This document shows, one piece after another, positions 26,129 through 33,387 of a DNA stretch of 64,000 nucleotides; position 1 is the first letter of the stretch, and each line of letters opens with the position of its first letter. The stretch is taken from the NCBI GenBank assembly GCA_036268455.1, contig DATAUD010000029.1, forward strand, positions 1-64,000. The letters are read 5' to 3'. The DNA is from DATAUD01 sp036268455 (GTDB taxonomy: Bacteria > Verrucomicrobiota > Verrucomicrobiia > Limisphaerales > Palsa-1400). A model generated the notes under the pieces. The model had not been told where the DNA came from. It saw nothing but the letters and a program-made list of their open reading frames with translations, and did no database searches. The position numbers and the translations under genes were made by a program.

Positions 26129-27496
26129 TTAATTCGAGGGGAGGCGCAGGGTAAGTTCCAACGGGGGGATTTCAGCGAGTTCCTTTGAGGCGGTTCCGCC
26201 GCCGAGCTTTGCCAGTTTTTCGCCGCTGGGACGCACCATTCGCTCGTAGCTGCCCAAGGCGTCGTTGTACGCGCCGGTGGCTTTTTCCAGGCCGGCGCGG
26301 ATTTTCTCGAAGTGTTCGGTGAATTTTGCGACGCGGTTGTAAAGGTCTTGCGCGGTCGCGGCGATTTCCCGGGCGTTTTCGGTCTGGGCGTGCTGCTGCC
26401 AGCTCACGCTGACGGCGCGCAATAGCGCGATCAAGGACGCCGGAGTCGCGAGCATGATTTGACGTTGCGCGGCCCAGAGAATCAATTCGCGGTCGGCTTC
26501 CAGCGCGGCGCTGAAGAGGGATTCAGCGGGAAGAAAAAGAACAACGTAGTCGAGCGCGGCGGGAAATTGCGCGGGGTAATCTTTTTTTGCGAGGTCGCGA
26601 ATGGTTTCCTTTAGCTTGGCGGCGTGAATTGTCAGGGCCTCGGCGCGAGCGGCGGGGTCGGCGGAATCGATGGCGTGAAGGAAATCGAGGTCGGGGACTT
26701 TGGCGTCAATAATAATCATCCGGTTGCCGGGGAGGCGGACGATGAGGTCGGGTTTTTTATCGTCGGCCTGGGTTTGCTCGGTGAAATCGCAATGGGGGCT
26801 CATGCCGGCGGCTTCGATGACGCGGCGCAAGGTTTCTTCGCCCCATCGGCCGCGGGCCTGGTTGGAACTGAGGACCTTGCGCAACTGGAAAGTTTCGGTG
26901 GAGAGGGCCAGGCTGTGTTGGGCCAGGCCTTCGAGTTGTTTTTTGACTTCGCCGAGGACGGATGCCTGGGAGGTTTCGCTTTGCTGGAGGCGGCGTTGGT
27001 AACTTTCCAGTTGATCCTTCAACGGCTGGACGAGGGTGGCGATGGCTTCCTGGCGTTTGGCGAGGTCGCCCTTGGCGGTTTCCTGAAATTTGGCGAGGGT
27101 TTCGTTGGCCAATTGTAGAAACTGCGGCGCGGTTTGGCGCAGGGCATCGACGCTGAGGGCCTTGAAAGCTTCGCGGAGATCGACGAGAGCTTTTTGCTGG
27201 GATTCCTTGGTGGCGCGAAGGTCTTCGGTGTGGGTGGCGCGGGTTTCGCCGAGCATGCGAATGGCAGAGTCGCGGTTGGCCTCGGCGGCGGCGAGGGAGG
27301 CGGCGGTTTCGGTGACTTTGGCGCGGCTGGCCTCCAAATCGAGTTCGCGCTGGCGGAGTTGCTGGCGGAGTTCGTTTTCGAGGCGGGCGTCGGGTTGCGC
27401 CGGGTGATTTCGTTTTGACAGCCAGCCCGCGAGCCAGCCGAGAAGACCGCCGATGACGAATGCGATAGCGATGGGAACGATTTCAGGCACAATCAA
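26129..27496 (-). CDS. rmuC: DNA recombination protein RmuC
   Basis: A 455-residue protein with an N-terminal membrane anchor (IAIAFVIGGLLGWLAGWL), a long coiled coil (about 35-200), and a nuclease-like domain. The domain contains NQARGRWGEETLRRVIEAAG, KPDLIVRLPGNRMIIIDAKVP (a PD-(D/E)xK-like D...DAK pattern) and DYVVLFLPAESLFSAAL. RmuC limits inversions at short repeats and is thought to process DNA ends. Length and order are normal for the family. The gene overlaps the RidA stop by four bases, so the two are cotranscribed. Confidence 0.9.
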   Translation of the reverse strand: MIVPEIVPIAIAFVIGGLLGWLAGWLSKRNHPAQPDARLENELRQQLRQRELDLEASRAKVTETAASLAAAEANRDSAIRMLGETRATHTEDLRATKESQQKALVDLREAFKALSVDALRQTAPQFLQLANETLAKFQETAKGDLAKRQEAIATLVQPLKDQLESYQRRLQQSETSQASVLGEVKKQLEGLAQHSLALSTETFQLRKVLSSNQARGRWGEETLRRVIEAAGMSPHCDFTEQTQADDKKPDLIVRLPGNRMIIIDAKVPDLDFLHAIDSADPAARAEALTIHAAKLKETIRDLAKKDYPAQFPAALDYVVLFLPAESLFSAALEADRELILWAAQRQIMLATPASLIALLRAVSVSWQQHAQTENAREIAATAQDLYNRVAKFTEHFEKIRAGLEKATGAYNDALGSYERMVRPSGEKLAKLGGGTASKELAEIPPLELTLRLPSN

Positions 27497-27873
27497 TAAT
27501 GGGCGATGGCTTCGATTTCCACCTGCGCGCCCCGGGGTAAGGCGGCGACTTGCACGGTAGTGCGGGCCGGGAAATCTTTGGTGAAGAATTTGCCGTAGAT
27601 TTCGTTCATTGCGGAGAAGTCGGCGAGGTTGGTCATGAAAACGGTGGCCTTGACAACATTGTCGAAGGAAAGGCCCTGGTCTTCGAGGATGATTTTCAGG
27701 TTCAGCAAAGTACGCTCGGTTTGAGCGCGAATGTCGCCGGCGAGCAATTGGCCGGTTTCAGGCACAATCGGGACCTGGCCGGCGCAAAATAAAAGATCGC
27801 CGATGCGAACGCCGGGACTGTAGGGAGCGTTTGTGGGAGCGGATCGAGAGGGTTTGAAGGCAGTTTTTGTCAT
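27493..27873 (-). CDS. RidA-family enamine/imine deaminase
   Basis: A 126-residue protein of the usual RidA length. GVRIGDLLFCAGQVPIVPETG and NLKIILEDQGLSFDNVVKATVFMTNLADF are family landmarks, and FPARTTVQVAALPRGAQVEIEAIAH contains the catalytic Arg and the conserved Glu. RidA hydrolyses reactive 2-aminoacrylate released by PLP enzymes, acting as a cytosolic trimer. It is the first gene of the ridA-rmuC pair and diverges from aroD, with 86 bases between the starts. Confidence 0.9.
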   Translation of the reverse strand: MTKTAFKPSRSAPTNAPYSPGVRIGDLLFCAGQVPIVPETGQLLAGDIRAQTERTLLNLKIILEDQGLSFDNVVKATVFMTNLADFSAMNEIYGKFFTKDFPARTTVQVAALPRGAQVEIEAIAHY

Positions 27874-27959
27874 AGGTTCGGAGTTAATTGAAAGAATCTG
27901 TCATTTGTCATTCGAGTTTAAGGTTTGAGGAGTGAGGTTCAAAGTTTTAATTTGATGGC

Positions 27960-28658
27960 ATGAGCAGAGCGATTGTGGAATTGCGAACGAAGGCCGGGAC
28001 GATGACGGTCGGGGAGGTTCCGCGGGTTGTGGGGACGCTCTCGAACCTGGATTTTCGCGGGGCGATTCCGAGCGACATTGTGGAGGTGCGGCTGGACCGG
28101 ATTTCGCGGCCCGGGGATTGGCTGGCCCGATGCAGGGCGATTCAATTCTCCTCCGGCAAGCCGGTTCTTTTGACGGCGAGGCTCCGGGCGGAAGGCGGGT
28201 TGTGGCGGGATGATGATGATCGTCGTCGGATGGTTTACGAGGCAGCCTTGCGGGAATTGGCGGCTGTCGATGTGGAATTGGGAAGCGCGATTTGCGGACG
28301 AGTCGCGGCGGAGGCGGAGCGATTGCGCAAGGCGTGCGTCGTTTCTTATCACAATTTTCGCGCGACGCCGCCGTTGAGGGAGCTTTGCGCGATTGTTGAA
28401 AGGGCGCAAGGCATCGGGTCCATCGCGAAGATTTCAACGATGGTGAACGCACAGGAGGACGTGGCGGTTCTGCGGGCGTTGCTCGGGCGGGCATGGCCGA
28501 AGCCATTGTGCGTGATCGGGATGGGCGAAGCGTGGGCAAAAACGAGGGTGGAATTCGCCAAACTGGGTTCGTGCCTGACTTACGGTTATTTGGACGGCTC
28601 GGCGGCGCCGGGTCAATGGCCGGCGTCGGAATTGGCGCGGCAATTACGGAGAGATTAG
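27960..28658 (+). CDS. aroD: Type I 3-dehydroquinate dehydratase
   Basis: A 232-residue enzyme of the shikimate pathway (dehydroquinate to dehydroshikimate). Active-site signatures are DIVEVRLDRI, KACVVSYHNF with the catalytic His, and IAKISTMVN with the Schiff-base Lys near residue 157. The C-terminal substrate loop reads LDGSAAPGQWPASEL. Type I enzymes are TIM barrels of about 230-250 residues, so length is normal. A pterin dehydratase follows 32 bases later, consistent with an aromatic amino acid theme. Confidence 0.9.
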   Translation: MSRAIVELRTKAGTMTVGEVPRVVGTLSNLDFRGAIPSDIVEVRLDRISRPGDWLARCRAIQFSSGKPVLLTARLRAEGGLWRDDDDRRRMVYEAALRELAAVDVELGSAICGRVAAEAERLRKACVVSYHNFRATPPLRELCAIVERAQGIGSIAKISTMVNAQEDVAVLRALLGRAWPKPLCVIGMGEAWAKTRVEFAKLGSCLTYGYLDGSAAPGQWPASELARQLRRD

Positions 28659-28690
28659 CACGCACAGAGTTTTCGTGCTATTTTTGCAAT

Positions 28691-29020
28691 ATGGGTGACT
28701 TGGCGCAAAAGGAATGTGTCCCTTGCAAAGGCGGGGTGCCGCCGTTGAAGGGCGAGGATTTGAACCGGCTCGCGCGAGAAGTGGGCGAAGCGTGGAAGGT
28801 GATCGGCGAACATCACCTCGAACGGGAATTCAAATTTCCCGATTTCCGCACGGCGCTCGATTTTACGAATCGCGTCGGCGTGCTGGCCGAGCAACAAAAC
28901 CATCATCCGGACATCTATCTTGCCTGGGGAAAAGTGAAGCTGACGCTGTGGACGCACAAAATCGACGGGTTGACGGAGAGCGATTTTGTGTTCGCGGCGA
29001 AGGTCAATCAACTGGCGTGA
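28691..29020 (+). CDS. 4a-hydroxytetrahydrobiopterin dehydratase
   Basis: A 109-residue pterin-4a-carbinolamine dehydratase. The core EQQNHHPDIYLAWGKVKLTL has the paired catalytic histidines, and the closing WTHKIDGLTESDFVFAAKVN is the family's C-terminal helix. It regenerates pterin cofactor after phenylalanine hydroxylation, or acts in molybdopterin-linked roles when no hydroxylase is present. The leader KECVPCKGGVPPLKGEDL contains a C-x-x-C pair common in this branch. ATG 28691 gives the family's normal start; an upstream in-frame extension overlaps aroD. Confidence 0.9.
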   Translation: MGDLAQKECVPCKGGVPPLKGEDLNRLAREVGEAWKVIGEHHLEREFKFPDFRTALDFTNRVGVLAEQQNHHPDIYLAWGKVKLTLWTHKIDGLTESDFVFAAKVNQLA

Positions 29021-29062
29021 AACCTTGTTGAGGCGATGGTGTTCAAGTAGGTTCATAGCAGA

Positions 29063-29698
29063 ATGGCCACGCCAACGGATCCGGATGCTGCGCTCATGCT
29101 TCGCGTTAAAGGCGGGGACATGCAGGCTTTCGAGGCGTTGGTGGAAAAATACAAGCGGCCTCTCATCAACGTCCTTTACCGAATGATCCGCGACCTCGAT
29201 GAGGCGGAAGACCTGGCCCAAAATGTGTTCATTCGGGTTTATCAATCGGCGGACAGGTATCAGGCTTCGGCCAAGTTCACGACCTGGCTTTTCACAATCG
29301 CGCGGCATTTGTGCCTCAATGAAATCCGGCGGCGTGGGCGGCATCCGGCGGAATCGCTGGAATCAAGCCAGCAGGAGAACGAGGAGCAGCCGGCAAAGCA
29401 ATTCGAGGACACCCGGACGTTTTCGCCTCCGCAGTCGTTTTTGCACGAGGAATTGGAACGGAAGATCCAGGAGGCGGTTGGGGAATTGCCAGAGAAACAA
29501 CGGCTTGCCATTGTGCTTTGCCAGCAGGATGAACTTTCATACGAGGAAATCGCGGAAGTGCTTGATTGCTCGCTGTCGGCGACCAAATCGTTGATTCATC
29601 GCGGAAGGGAAACGCTCAAGCAGAAGCTGAAGCCTTACTTGGAATCGGGCGCATGGAACGAAGACAGCGCAACTCTGGAAAGGAAGCGGTGTTTATGA
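29063..29698 (+). CDS. ECF-type RNA polymerase sigma factor
   Basis: A 211-residue sigma-70 family protein. Region 2 (about 10-90) includes FEALVEKYKRPLINVLYRMI, DEAEDLAQNVFIRVYQSADR and FTTWLFTIARHLCLNEIRRR. Region 4 (about 130-190) includes LPEKQRLAIVLCQQDELSYE and EIAEVLDCSLSATKSLIHRG. Regions 1.1 and 3 are absent. It directs RNA polymerase to a stress or envelope regulon. Its TGA overlaps the ATG of the next gene, which is a probable anti-sigma or accessory protein. Confidence 0.9.
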   Translation: MATPTDPDAALMLRVKGGDMQAFEALVEKYKRPLINVLYRMIRDLDEAEDLAQNVFIRVYQSADRYQASAKFTTWLFTIARHLCLNEIRRRGRHPAESLESSQQENEEQPAKQFEDTRTFSPPQSFLHEELERKIQEAVGELPEKQRLAIVLCQQDELSYEEIAEVLDCSLSATKSLIHRGRETLKQKLKPYLESGAWNEDSATLERKRCL

Positions 29699-30207
29699 AA
29701 CAAGCGAATATGCAGGATGCTGATTACCAGAATCTAAGAGAAACAGGATGGCGGCGGGCATTGACGCCATCCGAAGAGCAGCGGCTCCGGGAGATAGCCG
29801 CCGCAAAGCCCACCCTTCAAAAGGAATTGGATGGGGACATGGCGTTGAACCGGCTGTTAGGGCGGATACCCTCGGCGCAGGTGTCGTCGAATTTTACGGC
29901 CAGGGTGACGGACGCCGCCCGGCGGACGGAACGCAAGCCGGCGTGGAACGAGCGGTTTGCGCCGTTTGGATGGCTTTCGAGCAATTGGATGCCGCGGTTT
30001 GCGCTGGGTTTGGCGATGGTTTGTTGCGGGGTTATTTCGTTTCGGGAGGGGCAAGTGGCTCATCGGGCACAGATGGCGCGGGAATTGGCGAGCGTCACCC
30101 GCCTGGCCGCGTTGCCACCGATGGAATGGATGAAAGATTTCGATACGATCAACAAGCTCAATAAGGTAGCGGTGGCGGACGATGAGTTGCTGACGGCGTT
30201 GCAGTAA
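29695..30207 (+). CDS. Single-pass membrane protein, probable anti-sigma factor
   Basis: A 170-residue protein whose ATG overlaps the sigma factor stop, the usual sigma/anti-sigma arrangement. It has a soluble N-terminus (WRRALTPSEEQRLREIAAAK) predicted in the cytoplasm, one membrane segment (RFALGLAMVCCGVISF, about residues 102-117) and a short outer part. It lacks the H-x3-C-x2-C zinc motif of common anti-sigmas. The N-terminal helix with S-E-E-Q-R-L could be the sigma-binding part. Role is inferred from context. Confidence 0.6.
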   Translation: MKQANMQDADYQNLRETGWRRALTPSEEQRLREIAAAKPTLQKELDGDMALNRLLGRIPSAQVSSNFTARVTDAARRTERKPAWNERFAPFGWLSSNWMPRFALGLAMVCCGVISFREGQVAHRAQMARELASVTRLAALPPMEWMKDFDTINKLNKVAVADDELLTALQ

Positions 30208-30213
30208 GAGATC

Positions 30214-31197
30214 ATGCGCCGGCTTTTTCTAAAATCTTTGACAGGCACAGCCGTTCTTGGGGCGCTGTGTTCCTGTTCCTCAAGCGCGGAAGGGCAGCCG
30301 ACCAATATCGTGCTCGCCACTTACCAGAGCGTTTCGTCCGCGATCACTCTTCGGCACATTTCGCCGGTGGAATATTTTCGAGGCATTCTGGGGATGACGC
30401 CGGAGCAACGGGAGTGCGCGCTGGCCGGAAAACCGCCGACGGAGAGAAAGGTGATTCTTGAAAAAGTGCGGGAATATGAGGCGCTGCCGCCGGACGTGCG
30501 CGAGGCGCGGCTTCGCCAGACGGATTTGCACTGGCACCTGATCATGCTGATGCGGATGGGGCCAAAGGAACGGGCGGAACATTTAAAGCAAATCTCCCCG
30601 CTGGATATGCCAATGGTCATGAGCCAGTTGCACCAGTGGGATGAATTGCCGGACGGGACGCGCCGGGCGCTTTTGGCCAACGCGCAATTCATTGAAACTT
30701 ATGTGGAATGGCAGGTCAGTTCACCTTCGGACCAGGCGCAGATTTTGAACAAGCTGTCGGCAAATCGCCGGGCGTATTTTGTGAATGAATTGAGCCGGTG
30801 GCAGTCCTTGCCCGGGGATCAGCGCACGGAATTGTGCGCGCAGTTCCAGCGGTTCTTCGTGATGACCGGGCCGGAACAAAAGCAAACCATCAGCACGCTG
30901 TCGGATGTTGAACGGCAGCAAATGGAGCAGGCGTTGCGGGCTTACGTGGATTTGCCCCCGGCGCAACGGCAGCGGTGCATCGATTCGTTTGGGAAGTTTG
31001 CGACGATGTCGCCCGAGGAGCGCGCGCAATTCTTGCAGAACGCGGCGAAATGGGACGCGATGACCGTTCACGACCGGCAATTGTGGCGGACGCTGGTTGG
31101 ACAGCTCCCGCCAATGCCGCCGCCGCCGCCGGGGATGCCGCCAATGCCGCCGGGATTTCCGGTTCCGGGATACTCACCGACCGCGATGGCAAGGTAG
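30214..31197 (+). CDS. DUF3106-like lipoprotein/secreted protein
   Basis: A 327-residue protein with a signal leader ending LGALCSCSSS, a lipoprotein-like Cys. The body is built of short helical repeats spaced about 25-30 residues apart, such as RGILGMTPEQRECALAGKPP, ALPPDVREARLRQ, LPDGTRRALLANAQ, SLPGDQRTELCAQFQRFFVM, DLPPAQRQRCIDSFGKFATM and MSPEERAQFLQNAAKW. This L-P-x-x-x-R pattern is typical of DUF3106. The tail is Pro-Met-rich (PPMPPPPPGMPP). It follows the anti-sigma candidate by six bases, so all three probably form one envelope-stress operon. Confidence 0.65.
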   Translation: MRRLFLKSLTGTAVLGALCSCSSSAEGQPTNIVLATYQSVSSAITLRHISPVEYFRGILGMTPEQRECALAGKPPTERKVILEKVREYEALPPDVREARLRQTDLHWHLIMLMRMGPKERAEHLKQISPLDMPMVMSQLHQWDELPDGTRRALLANAQFIETYVEWQVSSPSDQAQILNKLSANRRAYFVNELSRWQSLPGDQRTELCAQFQRFFVMTGPEQKQTISTLSDVERQQMEQALRAYVDLPPAQRQRCIDSFGKFATMSPEERAQFLQNAAKWDAMTVHDRQLWRTLVGQLPPMPPPPPGMPPMPPGFPVPGYSPTAMAR

Positions 31198-31236
31198 GGC
31201 TTGGCAGCGGCGGGATGGTTGCCGTAATTTGGCGGC

Positions 31237-31755
31237 GTGATTGCATTTCTGAGATTCGTGGGGATTCTCAACGCGGCTGTCTGGTGCGGTTCGGCAATTT
31301 TCATGGTGGCCGGGTTGCCGGCGATTTTTTCGGCGAAGCTAAAGGAATTGTTGACTGTTCCCGGGGTTGGTTTTGCGGCGGAGGCGCTGGTGGCGCGTTT
31401 TTTTGCGGTGCAAATTGTTTGTGGCGTGATCGCGCTGGCGCACTTGACGGCCGAATGGCTCTACGCCGGGCGTCCGGCCGGGCGGTTGAATCTGGGGCTG
31501 GCCATGGCGCTGTTTTGGGCGGCGTTGATTGGGGGCTTTTGGGTCCAGCCGAAAATGCAGGAGTTGCACCGGCTCAAATACTTCGGACGAACCCTAATTG
31601 AACGAACCCAGGCGGGAAAAACCTTCGCGGATTGGCACGGGATTTCTGAGTGTGTGAACTTGGTTGTGATCGCAGGATTGGTGGTTTATTTGTGGCGAGT
31701 CAGCAACCCCGACGACACGCCGCGATTTGGCAATTTCAACAAAATCCGGGGTTGA
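31237..31755 (+). CDS. DUF4149-like membrane protein
   Basis: A 172-residue protein, GTG start. Four membrane segments: FLRFVGILNAAVWCGSAIFM, about residues 55-75, LGLAMALFWAALIGGFWVQP, and CVNLVVIAGLVVYLW. The order and the VQP-K-M-Q-E-L-H-R segment after helix three match DUF4149 (TMEM205-like) proteins, whose function is unknown. It lies 39 bases after the DUF3106-like gene and may be part of that operon. Confidence 0.7.
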   Translation: MIAFLRFVGILNAAVWCGSAIFMVAGLPAIFSAKLKELLTVPGVGFAAEALVARFFAVQIVCGVIALAHLTAEWLYAGRPAGRLNLGLAMALFWAALIGGFWVQPKMQELHRLKYFGRTLIERTQAGKTFADWHGISECVNLVVIAGLVVYLWRVSNPDDTPRFGNFNKIRG

Positions 31756-31839
31756 CAAAGGGGTATTTGTGGGGAATCAGTGAGGGGTGAGACATGAGAG
31801 CGTTACAACCGAGCGCTGTAGTAAGGAATGGGATAAATT

Positions 31840-32130
31840 ATGATTTCAAATGAACGTCCATCACCGCACGGGTATAGGTCCTATAGTGCAGGTCCGCCGA
31901 AGCCCCCGGTCAATGAAGATACGTTAAAAACTGAGAAAATTCAGATCGAACGCAAGACTTTTATTTTCACGTTGAAAGAGAATCCGCGGGGCCGTTTTCT
32001 GCGGATTACGGAGGATGTCAATGGCCGCCGTGACAATGTGATCATTCCCTCCACTGGGTTGGAAGATTTCCGCAGGGTCCTCGAAGATATGGTCAAGGCG
32101 GCGATCGATACGCCGGTCAAGGAGCAGTAA
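31840..32130 (+). CDS. PUR-domain (DUF3276) nucleic-acid-binding protein
   Basis: A 96-residue protein with one PUR repeat: EKIQIERKTFIFTLKENPRG, then RFLRITEDVNGRRDNVIIPS and LEDFRRVLEDMVKA. Bacterial PUR-alpha-like proteins (DUF3276) dimerise and bind single-stranded DNA or RNA. They are known mainly from Bacteroidetes, spirochaetes and Verrucomicrobia, supporting the taxonomic guess. The N-terminus is a low-complexity Pro/Gly/Ser stretch. Its 3' end overlaps the convergent rsfS gene by 14 bases. Confidence 0.8.
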   Translation: MISNERPSPHGYRSYSAGPPKPPVNEDTLKTEKIQIERKTFIFTLKENPRGRFLRITEDVNGRRDNVIIPSTGLEDFRRVLEDMVKAAIDTPVKEQ

Positions 32131-32491
32131 CGCGCGGCGCGCGTTTGGCTTTGGTTCCGACGCGAGTGGCGTCTCCCCACAGGCTCTCCAAGTCGTACTT
32201 CTCCCGAACGTCCTTTCGCATGGCGTGCACGATAACGTCAAAGAAATCGAGCACTTGCCAGGGGTCGCGTACGTCGCCATCGACAGCGCGAGGACGCAAA
32301 TGATGTTCACTACGCAGCTTGTCGGAGATTTCATTGACGATGGCGCGAAGGTGCGGCTCGCTGGTGCCTGAGACGATGACGAAATAATCGGTGACCGAAG
32401 AGACTTTGCGGACATCGAGAATGACTATGTCTTCGGCTTTTTTGTTTTCGGCCAGTTTGCGGCAAAGAAGCGCCAATTTCTTGGAATCCAT
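32117..32491 (-). CDS. rsfS: Ribosome silencing factor RsfS
   Basis: A 124-residue protein: LAENKKAEDIVILDVRKVSS, VTDYFVIVSGTSEPHLRAIV, then DPWQVLDFFDVIVHAMRKDV and REKYDLESLWGDA. These are the diagnostic segments of RsfS (Iojap family), which binds L14 and blocks subunit joining during slow growth. It sits downstream of nadD on the same strand, a very common bacterial pair. The C-terminal dozen residues are Arg-rich. Confidence 0.9.
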   Translation of the reverse strand: MDSKKLALLCRKLAENKKAEDIVILDVRKVSSVTDYFVIVSGTSEPHLRAIVNEISDKLRSEHHLRPRAVDGDVRDPWQVLDFFDVIVHAMRKDVREKYDLESLWGDATRVGTKAKRAPRVTAP

Positions 32492-32521
32492 TTTGTTGCA
32501 TTAATTATGCGGCAGGTTCGC

Positions 32522-33094
32522 TCAAAGATAAAGCCGATAGTTTCGCACCGCCTCCGCGACGGCGGGGGGGACCAAATGATCGATGGACATTCCGGCTTTG
32601 GTCCGGCGGCGGATTTCCGAGGACGAGACGCCAAGCGGGAAGCCGCGCAATGCCCGGCCACGAAACGGCGGGGCCAAGTCGGCAATGACTTCGCCCGGGC
32701 GGGGAATGATTAAAAACTGCACCCGGCGGGCCAGTTCCGTGGCTTCGCGCCAGAGGTGGAGTTGCGAGGTTTGGTCGGCGCCGATGAGATAAAACAGTTC
32801 CGCGCCGGGAAATTCACCGGCATAGGCGCGGACGGTGTCGATGCTGAAAGAAATTCCGCCACGCTGCACTTCGCGATCATCGACTTGAGCCGTGGTGTCG
32901 CCCGCCAGCGCCAGGCGCAGCAAGCGAAGCCGTTCCTGGGCGGAGGCGGAAGTCGCCGCGGATTTGAACGGGGATTGCGCGGCGGGAATGAAAAAAATCC
33001 TGTCGAGAGCGGCTTCTTCGCGCGCGGCGCGAGCCACGAGCAAATGCCCCAGATGAACGGGATCAAAGGAACCGCCAAAAAGACCGAGCTTCAT
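32522..33094 (-). CDS. nadD: Nicotinate-nucleotide adenylyltransferase
   Basis: A 190-residue NAD biosynthesis enzyme converting nicotinate mononucleotide plus ATP to deamido-NAD. The nucleotide-binding signature is LGLFGGSFDPVHLGHLLVAR. Other family segments are FFIPAAQSPFK, LFYLIGADQTSQLHLWREA and, near the C-terminus, GVSSSEIRRRTKAGMSIDHL. Size and arrangement are standard, with rsfS 30 bases downstream. One copy of a 40-base direct repeat begins nine bases upstream of the ATG. Confidence 0.9.
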   Translation of the reverse strand: MKLGLFGGSFDPVHLGHLLVARAAREEAALDRIFFIPAAQSPFKSAATSASAQERLRLLRLALAGDTTAQVDDREVQRGGISFSIDTVRAYAGEFPGAELFYLIGADQTSQLHLWREATELARRVQFLIIPRPGEVIADLAPPFRGRALRGFPLGVSSSEIRRRTKAGMSIDHLVPPAVAEAVRNYRLYL

Positions 33095-33102
33095 TTAATC
33101 AA

Positions 33103-33142
33103 ATCAACAGCATCGGTGTATCCCGTCGAAACGCTTTTGCGC
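33103..33142. repeat. 40-base direct repeat, copy 1 (upstream of nadD)
   Basis: Matches 33348-33387 at 35 of 40 positions, including an identical 19-base core (33124-33142). It lies directly upstream of the nadD start on the other strand. Confidence 0.75.
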
Positions 33143-33347
33143 AACAGTTTAATATTGAGAGAGGCAAAAAGTGAGGGCTGAAATCTTGGACGAGTTGATT
33201 TGAAGGGATAAATCTGGAAATCAAAAACTCAGGAAACCGAAGGCATCAAGATCAAACGCAAAGGCGCGAAAGACGCCAAGACGGGGCGCGATTTCAATAT
33301 CCGTCAACTGGCGGCAAGCCTGGATATTGGTTCGCGGCGATGGTGCG
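33143..33347. other. 205-base segment between the direct repeats
   Basis: No gene seen. It contains AACGCAAAGGCGCGAAAGAC (about 33256-33275), which resembles a short repetitive sequence I know from many environmental genomes. Flanked by the 40-base repeats, it may be an inserted non-coding element. Confidence 0.4.
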
Positions 33348-33387
33348 ATCAGCAGCACCGGTTGATTCCGTCGAAACGCTTTTGCGC
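33348..33387. repeat. 40-base direct repeat, copy 2 (end of cstA)
   Basis: This copy includes the cstA stop codon and its last dozen codons (reading KRFDGINRCC). It matches 33103-33142 at 35 of 40 positions. Confidence 0.75.
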
